This document shows positions 34,057 to 42,101 of a stretch of DNA of 55,740 nucleotides, in pieces (position 1 is the stretch's first letter; each line of letters starts with the position of its first letter). The translations under genes were made by a program, and so were the position numbers. Location of the stretch: the NCBI GenBank assembly GCA_029961055.1, contig JASBVM010000012.1, forward strand, positions 1 through 55,740, written 5' to 3'. The DNA is from Bacillota bacterium (lineage in GTDB: Bacteria; Bacillota; Sulfobacillia; JAIMAT01). Under the pieces are notes generated by a model, which saw only the letters and a list, made by a program, of their open reading frames with translations, was not told where the DNA came from and searched no databases.

Positions 34057-34232
34057 CCGCGCCCGCCCGGGCCTGGGACACGAGAGCACGGGGTGCGGAT
34101 CGCGGTCCGCTCCGGGAGGACGGCCGGTGGCGCCGCCCGAAAGGATCGCTCAGAGGCGACTCTCGGGCGAGGCGGCTGGCCTTGCGGAAGAGGTCGCCGG
34201 TGGCCGAGTTCCAGGAAGGGAGGAGGAAAGGG

Positions 34233-35567
34233 TTGCTGCACGCGCCGGAGTTCCCACCCGAGATGGAGTGGACCGGCTCCCGTCCCGTCCGCCTGGCCGA
34301 CCTGCGCGGGCGCCTGGTGCTCCTCCACTTCTGGACGTATGGCTGAATCAACTGCCAGAACGTGGTGCCGCAGTTGCGGCGCCTGGAAGAACGGTTCGGT
34401 CCCCGCGGCCTCGTCGTGCTGGGGATCCACTCCGGCAAGTTCACCGCCGAGCGGGAGACGGAGGCGATCCGGGCGGCGGCGCAGCGGCTGGGCATCCGCC
34501 ACCCCGTCGCCAACGACGCCGCCTTCTCGGTCTGGGAGAGCTACGCCGTCCGGGCCTGGCCGACCCTGATCTTCGTCGATCCGGCGGGCCGCCTGATCGG
34601 CCGGCACGAGGGCGAGTTCGCGCCCGCGGAGATGGAGCGGGTGGTGGCCGGACTCCTCGACCGCTTCCGGGCCGAGGGGCTGCTCCGCCCCGGCGGCGGC
34701 TCGGATCCCCCGGCCGGGGAGCCGCCGGCCGGCCCCCGCGGTCTCGCCTTTCCCGGCAAGGTGCGGATCGCCGGCGATCGCGTCTGGATCTCCGACTCCG
34801 GTCACGGCCGCGTCCTGGTCTTCGACCGGGCCGGCCGGCTGCTGGAGCGGATCGAGGGCATGCTCTCGCCGCAGGGCATGGCCTGGGTCGACGGGACGCT
34901 CTGGGTGGCCGACCCGCCGGCCGGCCGGATCTGGCGCGTCCCCGGGGGCCGGGGCCGGCCCGAAGCGTGGGCGGGCGACCTGCGTCAGCCCTGGGATCTC
35001 GCCTCCGACGGGCGGTACCTCTGGATCGCCATGGCCGGCGCGCACCAGCTCTGGCGGGCCGGCCCCGGCGAGGAGCCGCGGCCCTGGGCGGGGACGGGAT
35101 GGGAGGGACTCCGCGACGGGCAGCGGCAGATGGCTTCGTTCGCCCAGCCCAGCGCGCTCGCCTGCGCCTCGGGCCGGCTCTGGGTCGCCGACAGCGAGGC
35201 CAGCGCCGTCCGCGAGGTCGACCTGGCCGCGGGCAGCGTGAGGACGCTGGTGGGGACCGGTCTCTTCGACTTCGGCGACCGGGACGGCGCCGGCGAGGAA
35301 GTCCGCCTCCAGCACCCTCTCGACCTGGCCTGGGACCGGCGGAGGCGCCGCCTCTACATCGCGGACACTTACAACGGCAAGGTGAAGCGGCTCGACCCCG
35401 GCGGCCGCCGGGTGGTCACGCTGGCCGGCGGCTTCCACGAGCCGGGCGGCCTGGCCTGGGACCCCGGCTCGGACCGGATCTTCGTCTGCGACACCAACGA
35501 CCACGCCATCCGCCTCCTCCACCCCGAGGAGACGGAGATCCGACGGTGGTCGCCCGATCTTCCCTGA
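34233..35567 (+). CDS. Thioredoxin-like NHL-repeat protein, predicted selenoprotein (UGA at 34344)
   Basis: Read from TTG at 34233, six bases after GGGAGGAGG, the frame gives LHAPEFPPEMEWTG, then LVLLHFWTYG-U-INCQNVVPQ, where U is an in-frame TGA at codon 38. NHLRC2-type proteins have WTYCCINC here, so TGA replaces the first Cys of the redox CxxC (UxxC). The frame then continues for 406 codons without a stop: a thioredoxin fold to about residue 155 (AVRAWPTLIFVDPAGRLIGR) and NHL repeats (LAWDRRRRRLYIADTYNGKV and others) to the end. A SECIS-like hairpin follows the TGA. Total length is 444 residues counting selenocysteine. The role is probably a thiol-redox reaction with a propeller scaffold; the substrate is unknown. 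No sel genes are in the window. The alternative is a nonsense mutation or sequencing error. Confidence 0.85.
34347..34386 (+). promoter_or_regulatory. SECIS-like stem-loop downstream of the in-frame UGA
   Basis: Starting 17 bases after the TGA, GGTGCCGC (34364..34371) pairs with GCGGCGCC (34376..34383) in an eight-base stem with one G-U pair. It is capped by the four-base loop AGUU, with G in its second position. Below it CCA (34355..34357) pairs with TGG (34384..34386) across a six-base bulge. The loop begins 25 bases after UGA. Bacterial SECIS elements lie directly after UGA, commonly with about 16 to 37 bases to a loop that has G among its first bases. A competing stem CAACTGC/GCAGTTG (34349..34376) also exists. 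Confidence 0.65.
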
Positions 35568-35586
35568 ACGGCCCCGGAAGGGCCGT
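35568..35586 (+). terminator. Short hairpin right after the NHL gene
   Basis: ACGGCCC (35568..35574) and GGGCCGT (35580..35586) form a seven-base stem with loop CGGAA beginning at the base after the stop codon. There is no U-run, so it is at best a weak terminator between convergent genes. Confidence 0.35.
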
Positions 35587-35610
35587 CGAACGCCTGCCGG
35601 AACGTCGCCG

Positions 35611-35847
35611 CTAGCCGTTCCGCAACGGCGGCTCCGCCTGCGAATGCCCGTTCCGGCGCTTTCTCGGCCCTCTCCGCCGGACCGGCGCCGCGACGACCGG
35701 TGACGGCGCGCTGCCGCGGATCAGCTCCAGCTGGGGTCCCTGCCGGCGGCTCCCGCGGATCACGATGGCGGCGAAGACCCCGAAGACCATCACGGCGGCG
35801 CTGGCCAGGTACCAGACACTGAACGCCTGCCAGGCCGCCAGCGTCAT
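35611..35847 (-). CDS. Small single-pass membrane protein, unknown function
   Basis: The 78-residue protein opens with TLAAWQAFSVWYLASAAVMV and FGVFAAIVIRG, one membrane helix, then a basic tail (RRRGPRKRRNGHSQ). ATG at 35847 stands nine bases after GGGAGG and is preferred over the ATG at 35856, which overlaps that ribosome site. No family is recognised. It lies just downstream of the frameshifted DUF1906 gene in the same direction. Confidence 0.6.
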   Translation of the reverse strand: MTLAAWQAFSVWYLASAAVMVFGVFAAIVIRGSRRQGPQLELIRGSAPSPVVAAPVRRRGPRKRRNGHSQAEPPLRNG

Positions 35848-35893
35848 GTGCGGCATCCTCCCGACCTCCCGGGCGGCCCCCGCCACCCCCGCT

Positions 35894-36567
35894 TCAAGCG
35901 GCCGCCGCCTTGGCCACAGTGTACCGCCATCCGCCCCCGTTCCCCCAGGATCTGTCCACGTCGACGAGGAGGCCGCAGGTCGTGTACGGGAAGCGTTGCC
36001 AGAGGTTGTCCCCCGGCCGGCGCGAGGCGTTCCGGCCCGGCTCCAGGCGGGTGCCGTCGCCTGCCAGAAGCGGTCGGCCAGCCGCTCCTCCCAGAGCCAC
36101 TGGAGGACGTACCAGCCCCCGTAGACGCCGACGGGGTAGGAGGGGGCCGACCAGCCGCGGGCCTGCCGTCGGGCGCGCCAGGCGGCGGCGCCTTCGTGAA
36201 GGCCGCGGAAGTCGTCGCCCACGGCCAACCGATCCGCCCGGGTGAGGGCGTCGTAGTCCACCGCGAAGTAGATCGGCGAGCCGTCGGGCTGGCCGACCTC
36301 GTCCGCCGCCAGGGAGAAGGCGTCGCGCACGTCCGCGCAGCCGCGGGAGAAGGTGAAGGAGCTGCGCGAGGTGGGGGATCCGTTCTCCCAGACGGTGACG
36401 ATCCAGAGGCCGACGGCGGAGAACGCCCGGGCCTCGCGGCGCGTCCGGTTCTTGGCGGGGACGTTGACGCTGTCATAGCGGGCCACGAAGCCCAGCGGCG
36501 CCCCGCCGATCCGGACCCGACGGAGGCCGTCGACGTGGGGCTCCAGGTTCGTGGCCGAGCCGATGCC
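35894..36567 (-). pseudogene. DUF1906 (glycoside-hydrolase-like) gene, frameshifted and without a recognisable start
   Basis: The first frame reads PLGFVARYDSVNVPAKNRTR, SAVGLWIVTVWENG, GSPIYFAVDYDALTRADRLA and YPVGVYGGWYVLQWLWEERL, matching the TIM-barrel DUF1906 (Rv2525c-like) family of cell-wall-associated hydrolase-like proteins. At FW (about 36064) homology moves to the -1 frame, AGDGTRLEPGRNASRRPGDN then DVDRSWGNGGGWRYTV, ending at 35894; one G appears to be missing. Upstream, homology-like sequence (GIGSATNLEPHVDGLRRVRI) begins near 36567 but contains no ATG, GTG or TTG before 36486. It is therefore broken, or carries sequencing errors. Confidence 0.7.
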
Positions 36568-36683
36568 GACGGCAGGGAGGCGGCCGTCCGCCGCCGGTGG
36601 GCCGCGGAGAAGCGCGGGCGGCGCTCCGCCCCGGGCGGGGCGGACCGCCCGCCTGGGGAGCGGGCGCCGCCGACCCCCGGGGG

Positions 36684-37811
36684 TCAGAGCATGGGCACCT
36701 GCCGGACGACCTTCCCCTCGATCCGCTCGAAGATCTCGTCCAGGCTCTCCCCCGTGATGGTCATGCCGTGGTTCTTCAGGCCGACGATGGCGTGGCGAGG
36801 ATCCGGCGCCGTCCGGACCTTCTCCGCCACCGCCTGGGCGATCTCCAGCGTGCCGCAGGGGTAGTTGATCTCGGTGGCGTCGATGCCGGGAATCCAGGCG
36901 TGGACGTGGAGGATCGCGCCCACCTCGGGGTTCTGCTGGTAGACCATCCAGTGCTCGATGGCGTCGACGGAGACGCGGCGCGGCGTGACCGTCGGCGGCA
37001 CGGCGAGGTGGATGGCGTCGTCCTCTTCCTGGTAGCCCTTGACCAGAAGGGCGTCGCGGCCCACCTGGCGGATGTTGGTCTTGTCCACCCCGCTGGCGCT
37101 CATCCAGAAGTCGTCCTCGCTGCGCCGCACGCTCAGGTTGCCGTAGCTCAGCCCGCCGATCTGGTAGAGCCGCTGGACGTGGCGGAAGTCGCTCTCCGGC
37201 AGCAGCTTCTCGATGGGGAAGGGGGCCGGGTTGAGGTTCAGCTCGCCCAGCTGACGGCTGGCGCGGCGCATCTCCTCCATGTGCTCGTCGCCGTTCCAGA
37301 GCGACTCGGGCAGGTCAGGATCGAAGACGTTCTGGATCACCAGGTGGCTGGAGGCGAGCGGCTCCAGTCGCTGGTAGAGCTCCTCGAAGTAGCGCTCCGG
37401 CTCCTCGAAGGAGGCGCGGATGGGGTAGTAGCCCCGCTCCAGCGTGAGGAAGTAGGTCCGGACCTCCTCCCCCTCCGGCACCACGTACAGGAAGAGGTTG
37501 GAGAGCGAGCGGATCATCAGCGGGTAGGCCGCCAGCAGGACGTCCTCGGGCGGCGCGGGCGCCTCCGCGATCGAGACCACGTAGGTGGCCTGCGCGTGGC
37601 GGTGGTAGGGGCGCGCCTCGGCCGCGTCGATCAGGTTGAAGACGAGGTGGACTCCCGGGTACGGCTCCACCTGGGCGTAACCCCGCTCGCGGAAGGCGCG
37701 AGCCAGCCCTTCCACGAAGTGACGCATCAGCGGGCTCTCCGCCCGGCCCACCACCGTGAAGTCCCTGGGGCCCTCCGCTCGCTTCCTTCTCAGCAGGTCG
37801 TTCCAGTCCAT
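36684..37811 (-). CDS. Class II aldolase/adducin-domain protein with an unrecognised N-terminal domain
   Basis: The 375-residue protein has a C-terminal half (from about 200) with class II aldolase motifs: LSYGNLSVRRSEDDFWMSAS, then AILHVHAWIPGIDATEINYP with the metal-binding HxH, and HAIVGLKNHGMTITGESLDE with a further His. The N-terminal 180 residues (DFTVVGRAESPLMRHFVEGL, LASSHLVIQNVFDPDLPESL) are folded-looking but unknown to me. The family includes fuculose- and ribulose-phosphate aldolases and epimerases. ATG at 37811 starts MDWNDLLRRKRAEGP. A dehydrogenase gene lies just upstream in the same direction, which suggests a sugar or polyol pathway. Confidence 0.8.
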   Translation of the reverse strand: MDWNDLLRRKRAEGPRDFTVVGRAESPLMRHFVEGLARAFRERGYAQVEPYPGVHLVFNLIDAAEARPYHRHAQATYVVSIAEAPAPPEDVLLAAYPLMIRSLSNLFLYVVPEGEEVRTYFLTLERGYYPIRASFEEPERYFEELYQRLEPLASSHLVIQNVFDPDLPESLWNGDEHMEEMRRASRQLGELNLNPAPFPIEKLLPESDFRHVQRLYQIGGLSYGNLSVRRSEDDFWMSASGVDKTNIRQVGRDALLVKGYQEEDDAIHLAVPPTVTPRRVSVDAIEHWMVYQQNPEVGAILHVHAWIPGIDATEINYPCGTLEIAQAVAEKVRTAPDPRHAIVGLKNHGMTITGESLDEIFERIEGKVVRQVPML

Positions 37812-37863
37812 CGGCTTCAGCCTCCTTGGCTGGGCGTCTCTCAGGAGCGAATCTCCGGTCGGG

Positions 37864-39081
37864 TCAGGGGACGAGCAACACCTTGAGCGCCTGGCGAGCC
37901 GCCTTGGACATGGCCGTCTCCAGCGCCGCCCGCACCTGGGTGAGCGGGAAGCGGTGCGTCACCAGCCGTTCCAGGGGCAGGCCGCCGCGGGCGAGCAACT
38001 CCAGCGCCAGCTGGAAGGTGCGCGTCCGCTCGCCGCCCACTTCCTCGGTGGCGTAGGCGAAGGTGCCCCGGACGGTCAGCTCGCGCATCCAGACGAAGGT
38101 CCAGTCGACCCTCCGCGTCACGCCCGCCAGCCCGACCAGCACCACGCGCCCGCCCGGCCGGGTGAAGCGGAGCGCCTCGTCGATGGAGTCGTCCCGGCCC
38201 ACGCACTCGTAGACCAGGTCGGCGCCCGACTCGGGCACCGGCGCGCCCAGGATGGGGCGGAGCAACCGGACGCCCAGCTCGCGCGCCAGCTGCTCCCGCT
38301 GGCCGGCGCCCCGGCCGACCAGGACCCGGTCGGCGCCCAGCTCCCGCGCCAGCTCCGCCTGGAACGGATGCCGGGCGAGAACGGTGACGGGCGCCGGCTC
38401 CCCCAGGGCCTTCAGCGCCGCCACCACCAGGAGCCCGATGACGCCGGCGCCGATCACCAGCACCCGCTCGCCCGGCCGGGGGCGGTTCCGGAGCACCGCG
38501 TGGAGCGCGACGGCGAAGGGCTCCGCCAGCGCCGCCGCCTCGTCGTTCACTTGCTCGGGGACGGGGAAGATCTGCGAACGGTGCGCGAGGAAGTACTCCC
38601 CCCAGGTGCCCCCCGTGTCCCGACAGGCACCGATCAGCAGCCCCGGGGCCAGATCGCCCTGGGCCATCCGTTCGCACTGGCTGATCTCGCCGCGGGCACA
38701 GGCCGGGCAGGGCGGATCGATGCCGCGCGTCTCGCAGCCCAGGAGCGGGTCGACCACCACCCGCTGGCCGCGGGGGAAGGGGACCTGGGGGCCGGCTTCG
38801 TCGATGCGGCCGACCCCTTCGTGCCCCACCACGAAGGGGAAGGAGCTGTAGACGGAGGCGACGGGGCTGTCCCGGAGCGCCACCAGGTTCAGGTCGCTGC
38901 CGCAGATGCCGGCCAGAAGCGTCCGGATCCTCGCCCAGCCCGGGCCTCGCGGCTCCGGGACGGGAAGCTCGCGCAGCTGCAGGGGCGACCAGCGCCCCCA
39001 GTAGCCGGAGCGACGCAGCCCTCCCCAGGCCCGCGTCCACAGGTAGCGCGGGATCGCCGGGTCGAACGCCACCGCCTTCAG
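37864..39081 (-). CDS. Zinc-dependent medium-chain dehydrogenase
   Basis: The 405-residue protein from CTG at 39081 begins KAVAFDPAIPRYLWTRAWGG, the usual MDR N-terminus. It has the catalytic-zinc region GICGSDLNLVALRD and VVGHEGVGRIDE, a structural-zinc Cys set (CPACARGEISQCERM), and the nucleotide-binding GxGxxG in RVLVIGAGVIGLLVVAALKA. It oxidises an alcohol or polyol with NAD(P). CTG is chosen because GGAGGTGG stands five bases before it and the -10 element lies at 39113..39108, which excludes the GTG at 39117. It probably forms an operon with the aldolase-like gene downstream. Confidence 0.85.
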   Translation of the reverse strand: MKAVAFDPAIPRYLWTRAWGGLRRSGYWGRWSPLQLRELPVPEPRGPGWARIRTLLAGICGSDLNLVALRDSPVASVYSSFPFVVGHEGVGRIDEAGPQVPFPRGQRVVVDPLLGCETRGIDPPCPACARGEISQCERMAQGDLAPGLLIGACRDTGGTWGEYFLAHRSQIFPVPEQVNDEAAALAEPFAVALHAVLRNRPRPGERVLVIGAGVIGLLVVAALKALGEPAPVTVLARHPFQAELARELGADRVLVGRGAGQREQLARELGVRLLRPILGAPVPESGADLVYECVGRDDSIDEALRFTRPGGRVVLVGLAGVTRRVDWTFVWMRELTVRGTFAYATEEVGGERTRTFQLALELLARGGLPLERLVTHRFPLTQVRAALETAMSKAARQALKVLLVP

Positions 39082-39107
39082 GCTCTCCACCTCCGCCGCA
39101 TGACCCC

Positions 39108-39134
39108 ATATTAGCACCTGGTACTAAGACCAGG
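39108..39134 (-). promoter_or_regulatory. Promoter -10 and overlapping operator-like palindrome for the dehydrogenase gene
   Basis: TAATAT (minus strand 39113..39108) is a good -10 element about 27 bases before the start codon. Directly upstream CCTGGT-ACTAAG-ACCAGG (39117..39134) is a perfect 6-6-6 inverted repeat occupying the space between -35 and -10, a classic repressor position. The repressor is unknown. Confidence 0.55.
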
Positions 39135-39200
39135 CAGGCGAATCGCGCCCTCCGCCACGGGGCCGCCGCGGCGCGCGGCCCGGCAGCGGGCCAGCGCGGT

Positions 39201-39392
39201 TCACAGGAAGGGCAGGGCGTAGTAGGCGACCAGCCCGAGCACGACCAGTCCCATGATGAGGCTCAAAAAGAGCCGGCGCCAGTCGAACCTGCCCTGCTCC
39301 GGCCGCCCGGCCGTTCGCCCGCCCGCGGCCGGGCGGCGGGCGGGCGCGCGGCGCGCGGCCCGCCGGCTCGAGGGACGCGGCTTCTCGTCCAT
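39201..39392 (-). CDS. Small basic single-pass membrane protein
   Basis: The 63-residue protein has a very basic first 35 residues (MDEKPRPSSRRAARRAPARR), then one hydrophobic helix LFLSLIMGLVVLGLVAYYAL at the C-terminus. It starts three bases after the stop of the thiamine-type binding protein, with GGTGAGGTGGG upstream, so it is the last gene of that operon. No family is recognised; it may be an accessory of the transporter or an unrelated tail-anchored protein. Confidence 0.6.
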   Translation of the reverse strand: MDEKPRPSSRRAARRAPARRPAAGGRTAGRPEQGRFDWRRLFLSLIMGLVVLGLVAYYALPFL

Positions 39393-39394
39393 GA

Positions 39395-40435
39395 TCAGCG
39401 ACCCACCTCACCCGCCACGTCCACGAAGACCCGGGTGGCGTCCACCGGCTGCTTCAGCAGGTGGTGCCGGAGCATCCAGTTCGCCAGCGTGGCCCACTTG
39501 GCCTCCGTCTGCTTCCCGTAAGGCTGGCCCGGATCGCGCAGCTCCGGCAGCAGCACCCTCAGCCCGGCCCGGGCGAGGCCGCGGTCGAGGCCGGAGGCAT
39601 GGCGCGCCAGGACCTCCACGGCCTCGTCGGGGTGGGCGGCCACCCAGGCCTCGCCCTGCTGCGCCGCCCGCCAGAAGGCCTCGATCAGGCTCCGGTCGCG
39701 CTGGAGCGTCGACTCGTTGGTGACCAGGACGAGCTCGTAGTAGTCCGGCACGCCCAGCTCCCGGACGGGGAAGACGGTGACGGGATAGCCGTTGCGCGGC
39801 AACTCCAGCGCCTCCACCGTGGTGTAGCCGCCCTCGATGGCGTCCACCCGGTGCGTGGTCAGCGCGGGGATCAGGTCGAAGCCGACGTTGATCGACCGGA
39901 TCTGGCTCGGCGGCACCCCCAGCCGTTCGGCCAGCGTCTCCATGATCGCCTGGTCGCTGGGCGTGCCCGCGGTCCCGATCCGCTTGCCGCGCAGGTCCTC
40001 CAGCGAACGGATGCCGCTGGAGCGGAGGGCGATGAGCGTGTTGAGCGGATGCTGGACCACCGCCGCCACGGAGACGACGGGAATCCCCCGCTCCCGCGCC
40101 AGGAGCACGTCCTTGGGGTACCCGATGCCCAGGGTGACCCGTCCCGAGCCCACCAGCTTGAGCGGATCGGTGGTCTGGGAGGGCACCTCCACCTTGACGT
40201 CCAGCCCCTCTTTCCGGAAGTAGCCCCGGTCGAGCGCGGCGTAGAGCCAGGCGTGGTCCACGTTGGGCTGCCAGTCGAGGAGCAGCGTGACCGTGCGCGG
40301 CGCCTGCCGGCTGGGGCCGCCCGCCTTCCCCTGCGGGCCGGCGGAGCCACCCGCGCCGCCGCAGGCGCCGGCCAGGAGGGCCAGGCCGGCGAGAAGCGCG
40401 ACCAGCCCCAACGGATGCCGGATCCGTCGCATCAT
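39395..40435 (-). CDS. thiY: Substrate-binding lipoprotein, NMT1/THI5 family (thiamine precursor uptake)
   Basis: The 346-residue protein has a lipoprotein signal (LVALLAGLALLAGACGG, lipidated Cys near 25) and the NMT1/THI5 fold: TVTLLLDWQPNVDHAWLYAA, ALDRGYFRKEGLDVKVEVPS, GIGYPKDVLLARERGIPVVS and RSSGIRSLEDLRGKRIGTAG. Characterised relatives with a thiXYZ context bind formylaminopyrimidine-type thiamine precursors. The TPP riboswitch ahead of the operon supports that substrate. Its ATG overlaps the permease stop by four bases. The gene name is given from context. Confidence 0.88.
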   Translation of the reverse strand: MMRRIRHPLGLVALLAGLALLAGACGGAGGSAGPQGKAGGPSRQAPRTVTLLLDWQPNVDHAWLYAALDRGYFRKEGLDVKVEVPSQTTDPLKLVGSGRVTLGIGYPKDVLLARERGIPVVSVAAVVQHPLNTLIALRSSGIRSLEDLRGKRIGTAGTPSDQAIMETLAERLGVPPSQIRSINVGFDLIPALTTHRVDAIEGGYTTVEALELPRNGYPVTVFPVRELGVPDYYELVLVTNESTLQRDRSLIEAFWRAAQQGEAWVAAHPDEAVEVLARHASGLDRGLARAGLRVLLPELRDPGQPYGKQTEAKWATLANWMLRHHLLKQPVDATRVFVDVAGEVGR

Positions 40436-41190
40436 GCTTCCTCACTCCCGAAACCGTTCTCGGAGATACGCATCCACCAGAGGAGGCGCCGTTCCGCCCA
40501 GCCGGTGAGGGCGAAGAGGGCGATGCCCAGGAGGGCCAGGAGGAAGACGGCGGCGAAGACCGCGGAAGCGTCGAGCTGTGAGGAGTAGCGCTGGATCAGG
40601 TAACCCAGCCCCGCCTGGGCGCCCAGCCACTCCCCCACCACCGCACCGCTCACGCTGAAGGCGACGGCCAGCTTCAGCCCGGAGAAGACGGCGGGGAGGG
40701 CCGAGGGCCACTCCAGCGCCCGGAAACGCTGCCAGCGCCGCGCCCCCCAGGCGGCGAAGAGCTCCTCCGCGTCGGCGTCCACCCTCCCCAGGCCGTCGTA
40801 GGTGCTGACCACCAGCGGGAAGAAGCTCCAGAGGACGGCCAGGAGCACCTTGGGTGCCAGCGTGTAGCCCAGCCAGAGGACCAGGATGGGCGCGACGGCC
40901 ACGGTGGGGAACATCTGCGAGGCGACCAGCCAGGGATAGGCGCCCTCCGCCAGGCGGGGGCTCATCCGCATCAGCACCGCCAGGCCGACGCCCACCATGG
41001 CCGAGAGCGTGATGGCCAGGGCGATCTCCTCCAGCGTCACGGTTGCGTTGGCCAGGAGCGTCGCCCTCTCCCGCCAGAGCGCCGCCGCCACGTCGCTGGG
41101 CGCGGGCAGGATGAAGCGGGGCGGCCGCATCCACTCGACCCCCGCCTGCCAGGCGACCAGCAGCAGGAGCGCCAGGAAGCCTCCCCTCAT
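40432..41190 (-). CDS. thiX: ABC transporter permease for thiamine precursor
   Basis: The 252-residue membrane protein belongs to the TauC/SsuC permease class. It has a short N-terminal helix, FILPAPSDVAAALWRER, and the ATPase-contact loop in AEELFAAWGARRWQRFRALE and WPSALPAVFSGLKLAVAFSV. About six membrane segments are visible. It forms the channel for the ThiY-bound solute. ATG at 41190 lies eight bases after the ATPase stop, and its own stop overlaps the binding-protein start. Confidence 0.9.
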   Translation of the reverse strand: MRGGFLALLLLVAWQAGVEWMRPPRFILPAPSDVAAALWRERATLLANATVTLEEIALAITLSAMVGVGLAVLMRMSPRLAEGAYPWLVASQMFPTVAVAPILVLWLGYTLAPKVLLAVLWSFFPLVVSTYDGLGRVDADAEELFAAWGARRWQRFRALEWPSALPAVFSGLKLAVAFSVSGAVVGEWLGAQAGLGYLIQRYSSQLDASAVFAAVFLLALLGIALFALTGWAERRLLWWMRISENGFGSEEA

Positions 41191-41197
41191 CCTCCCC

Positions 41198-42001
41198 TCA
41201 TCCTCCCCCCACCTCCGCCCGGGCGCTCTCCCCCAGCCCCAGCAGCTCCAGCACCCTGCGCTCGGCCAGCGTGGTGTCGCCCACCGGGACGCGCTGGAGC
41301 GCCCGGATGGGCGTGCCGGTCACCACCAGCACCTCGTCGGCGAGAAAGGCGGCCTCCCGGACGTCGTGCGTGACCAGCAGGAGCGTCGCCTCCAGCCTCT
41401 CGCGCAGGCCGGCCAGCCAGAGCTGGAGCTGGCGGCGGGTGAGCGCGTCCAGCGCCCCGAAGGGTTCGTCCAGGAGGAGGAGCCGTCCGCCCGCCAGCAC
41501 GGTGCGGAGGAAGGCGGCCCGCTGCCGCTCGCCCCCGGAGAGCTGGGCGGGATAGGCCTCCCCCTTCCCCTCCAGGCCGAAGACCGGCAGGAGCTCCCGC
41601 GCCCGCCGGCGCGCCGCCTCCAGCTCCGGACCGCTCGTGCCGCGGAGCTCCAGCGGCAGCACCGCGTTCTCCAGAAGCGTCCGCCAGGGCAGGAGCGAAT
41701 CGCGCTGGGGCATGTAGCTCGCCCGGAGCGGCTCCCCCGGGCGGGCGCCGGGCGGGCCTCCGCAGACCTCGATCCTTCCCGTACGGGGCCGCAGGATGCC
41801 TGCCGCCAGCTTCAGAACAGTGCTCTTGCCGGAGCCGCTGGGGCCGACCAGGGCGGTGAAGGAGCCCGCCCGGACCGTGAAGGAGAGATCCTGGAGGACG
41901 GCAACCTCCGCCCGGCGCCTTCGCGCCACGGGCAGGGGCCTGTAGACGGCGGTGACGCCGTCGAACCGAAGGGCGGTCTCTTCCGCCCGGCCACCGCTCA
42001 T
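41198..42001 (-). CDS. thiZ: ABC transporter ATP-binding protein for thiamine precursor
   Basis: The 267-residue ATPase has Walker A GPSGSGKST near residue 52, Q-loop SYMPQRDSLLPWRTLLENAV, signature LSGGERQRAAFLRT near 152, Walker B RLLLLDEPFGALDAL near 172 and the H-loop LLVTHDVREAAFLADEV. It powers the ThiX permease. ATG at 42001 follows GGGAGGCGAGCGAGG. It is the first gene after the riboswitch terminator, 40 bases downstream. Confidence 0.92.
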   Translation of the reverse strand: MSGGRAEETALRFDGVTAVYRPLPVARRRRAEVAVLQDLSFTVRAGSFTALVGPSGSGKSTVLKLAAGILRPRTGRIEVCGGPPGARPGEPLRASYMPQRDSLLPWRTLLENAVLPLELRGTSGPELEAARRRARELLPVFGLEGKGEAYPAQLSGGERQRAAFLRTVLAGGRLLLLDEPFGALDALTRRQLQLWLAGLRERLEATLLLVTHDVREAAFLADEVLVVTGTPIRALQRVPVGDTTLAERRVLELLGLGESARAEVGGG

Positions 42002-42040
42002 CCTCGCTCGCCTCCCGCCAGGGTGCCCGCGAGGACCACG

Positions 42041-42063
42041 AAAAAACCGTCCCGGAGGACGGT
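42041..42063 (-). terminator. Riboswitch-controlled intrinsic terminator
   Basis: On the minus strand ACCGTCC (42063..42057) and GGACGGT with its U-run (42052..42041) form a seven-base stem with a four-base loop, followed by six U residues. It lies between the TPP aptamer and the thiZ start, so it is the expression platform: TPP binding should favour this terminator and switch off the transporter. Confidence 0.88.
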
Positions 42064-42101
42064 CGCAACGCGCCGGCGGCGGAGAACCACCCCTTGCGCG
42101 T

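Noticed and set aside
34362-35567. Starting the NHL gene after the TGA at the internal GTG
   Set aside because: This would remove the conserved first part of the thioredoxin fold and the redox motif, and no ribosome site precedes that codon; the TTG at 34233 has one.
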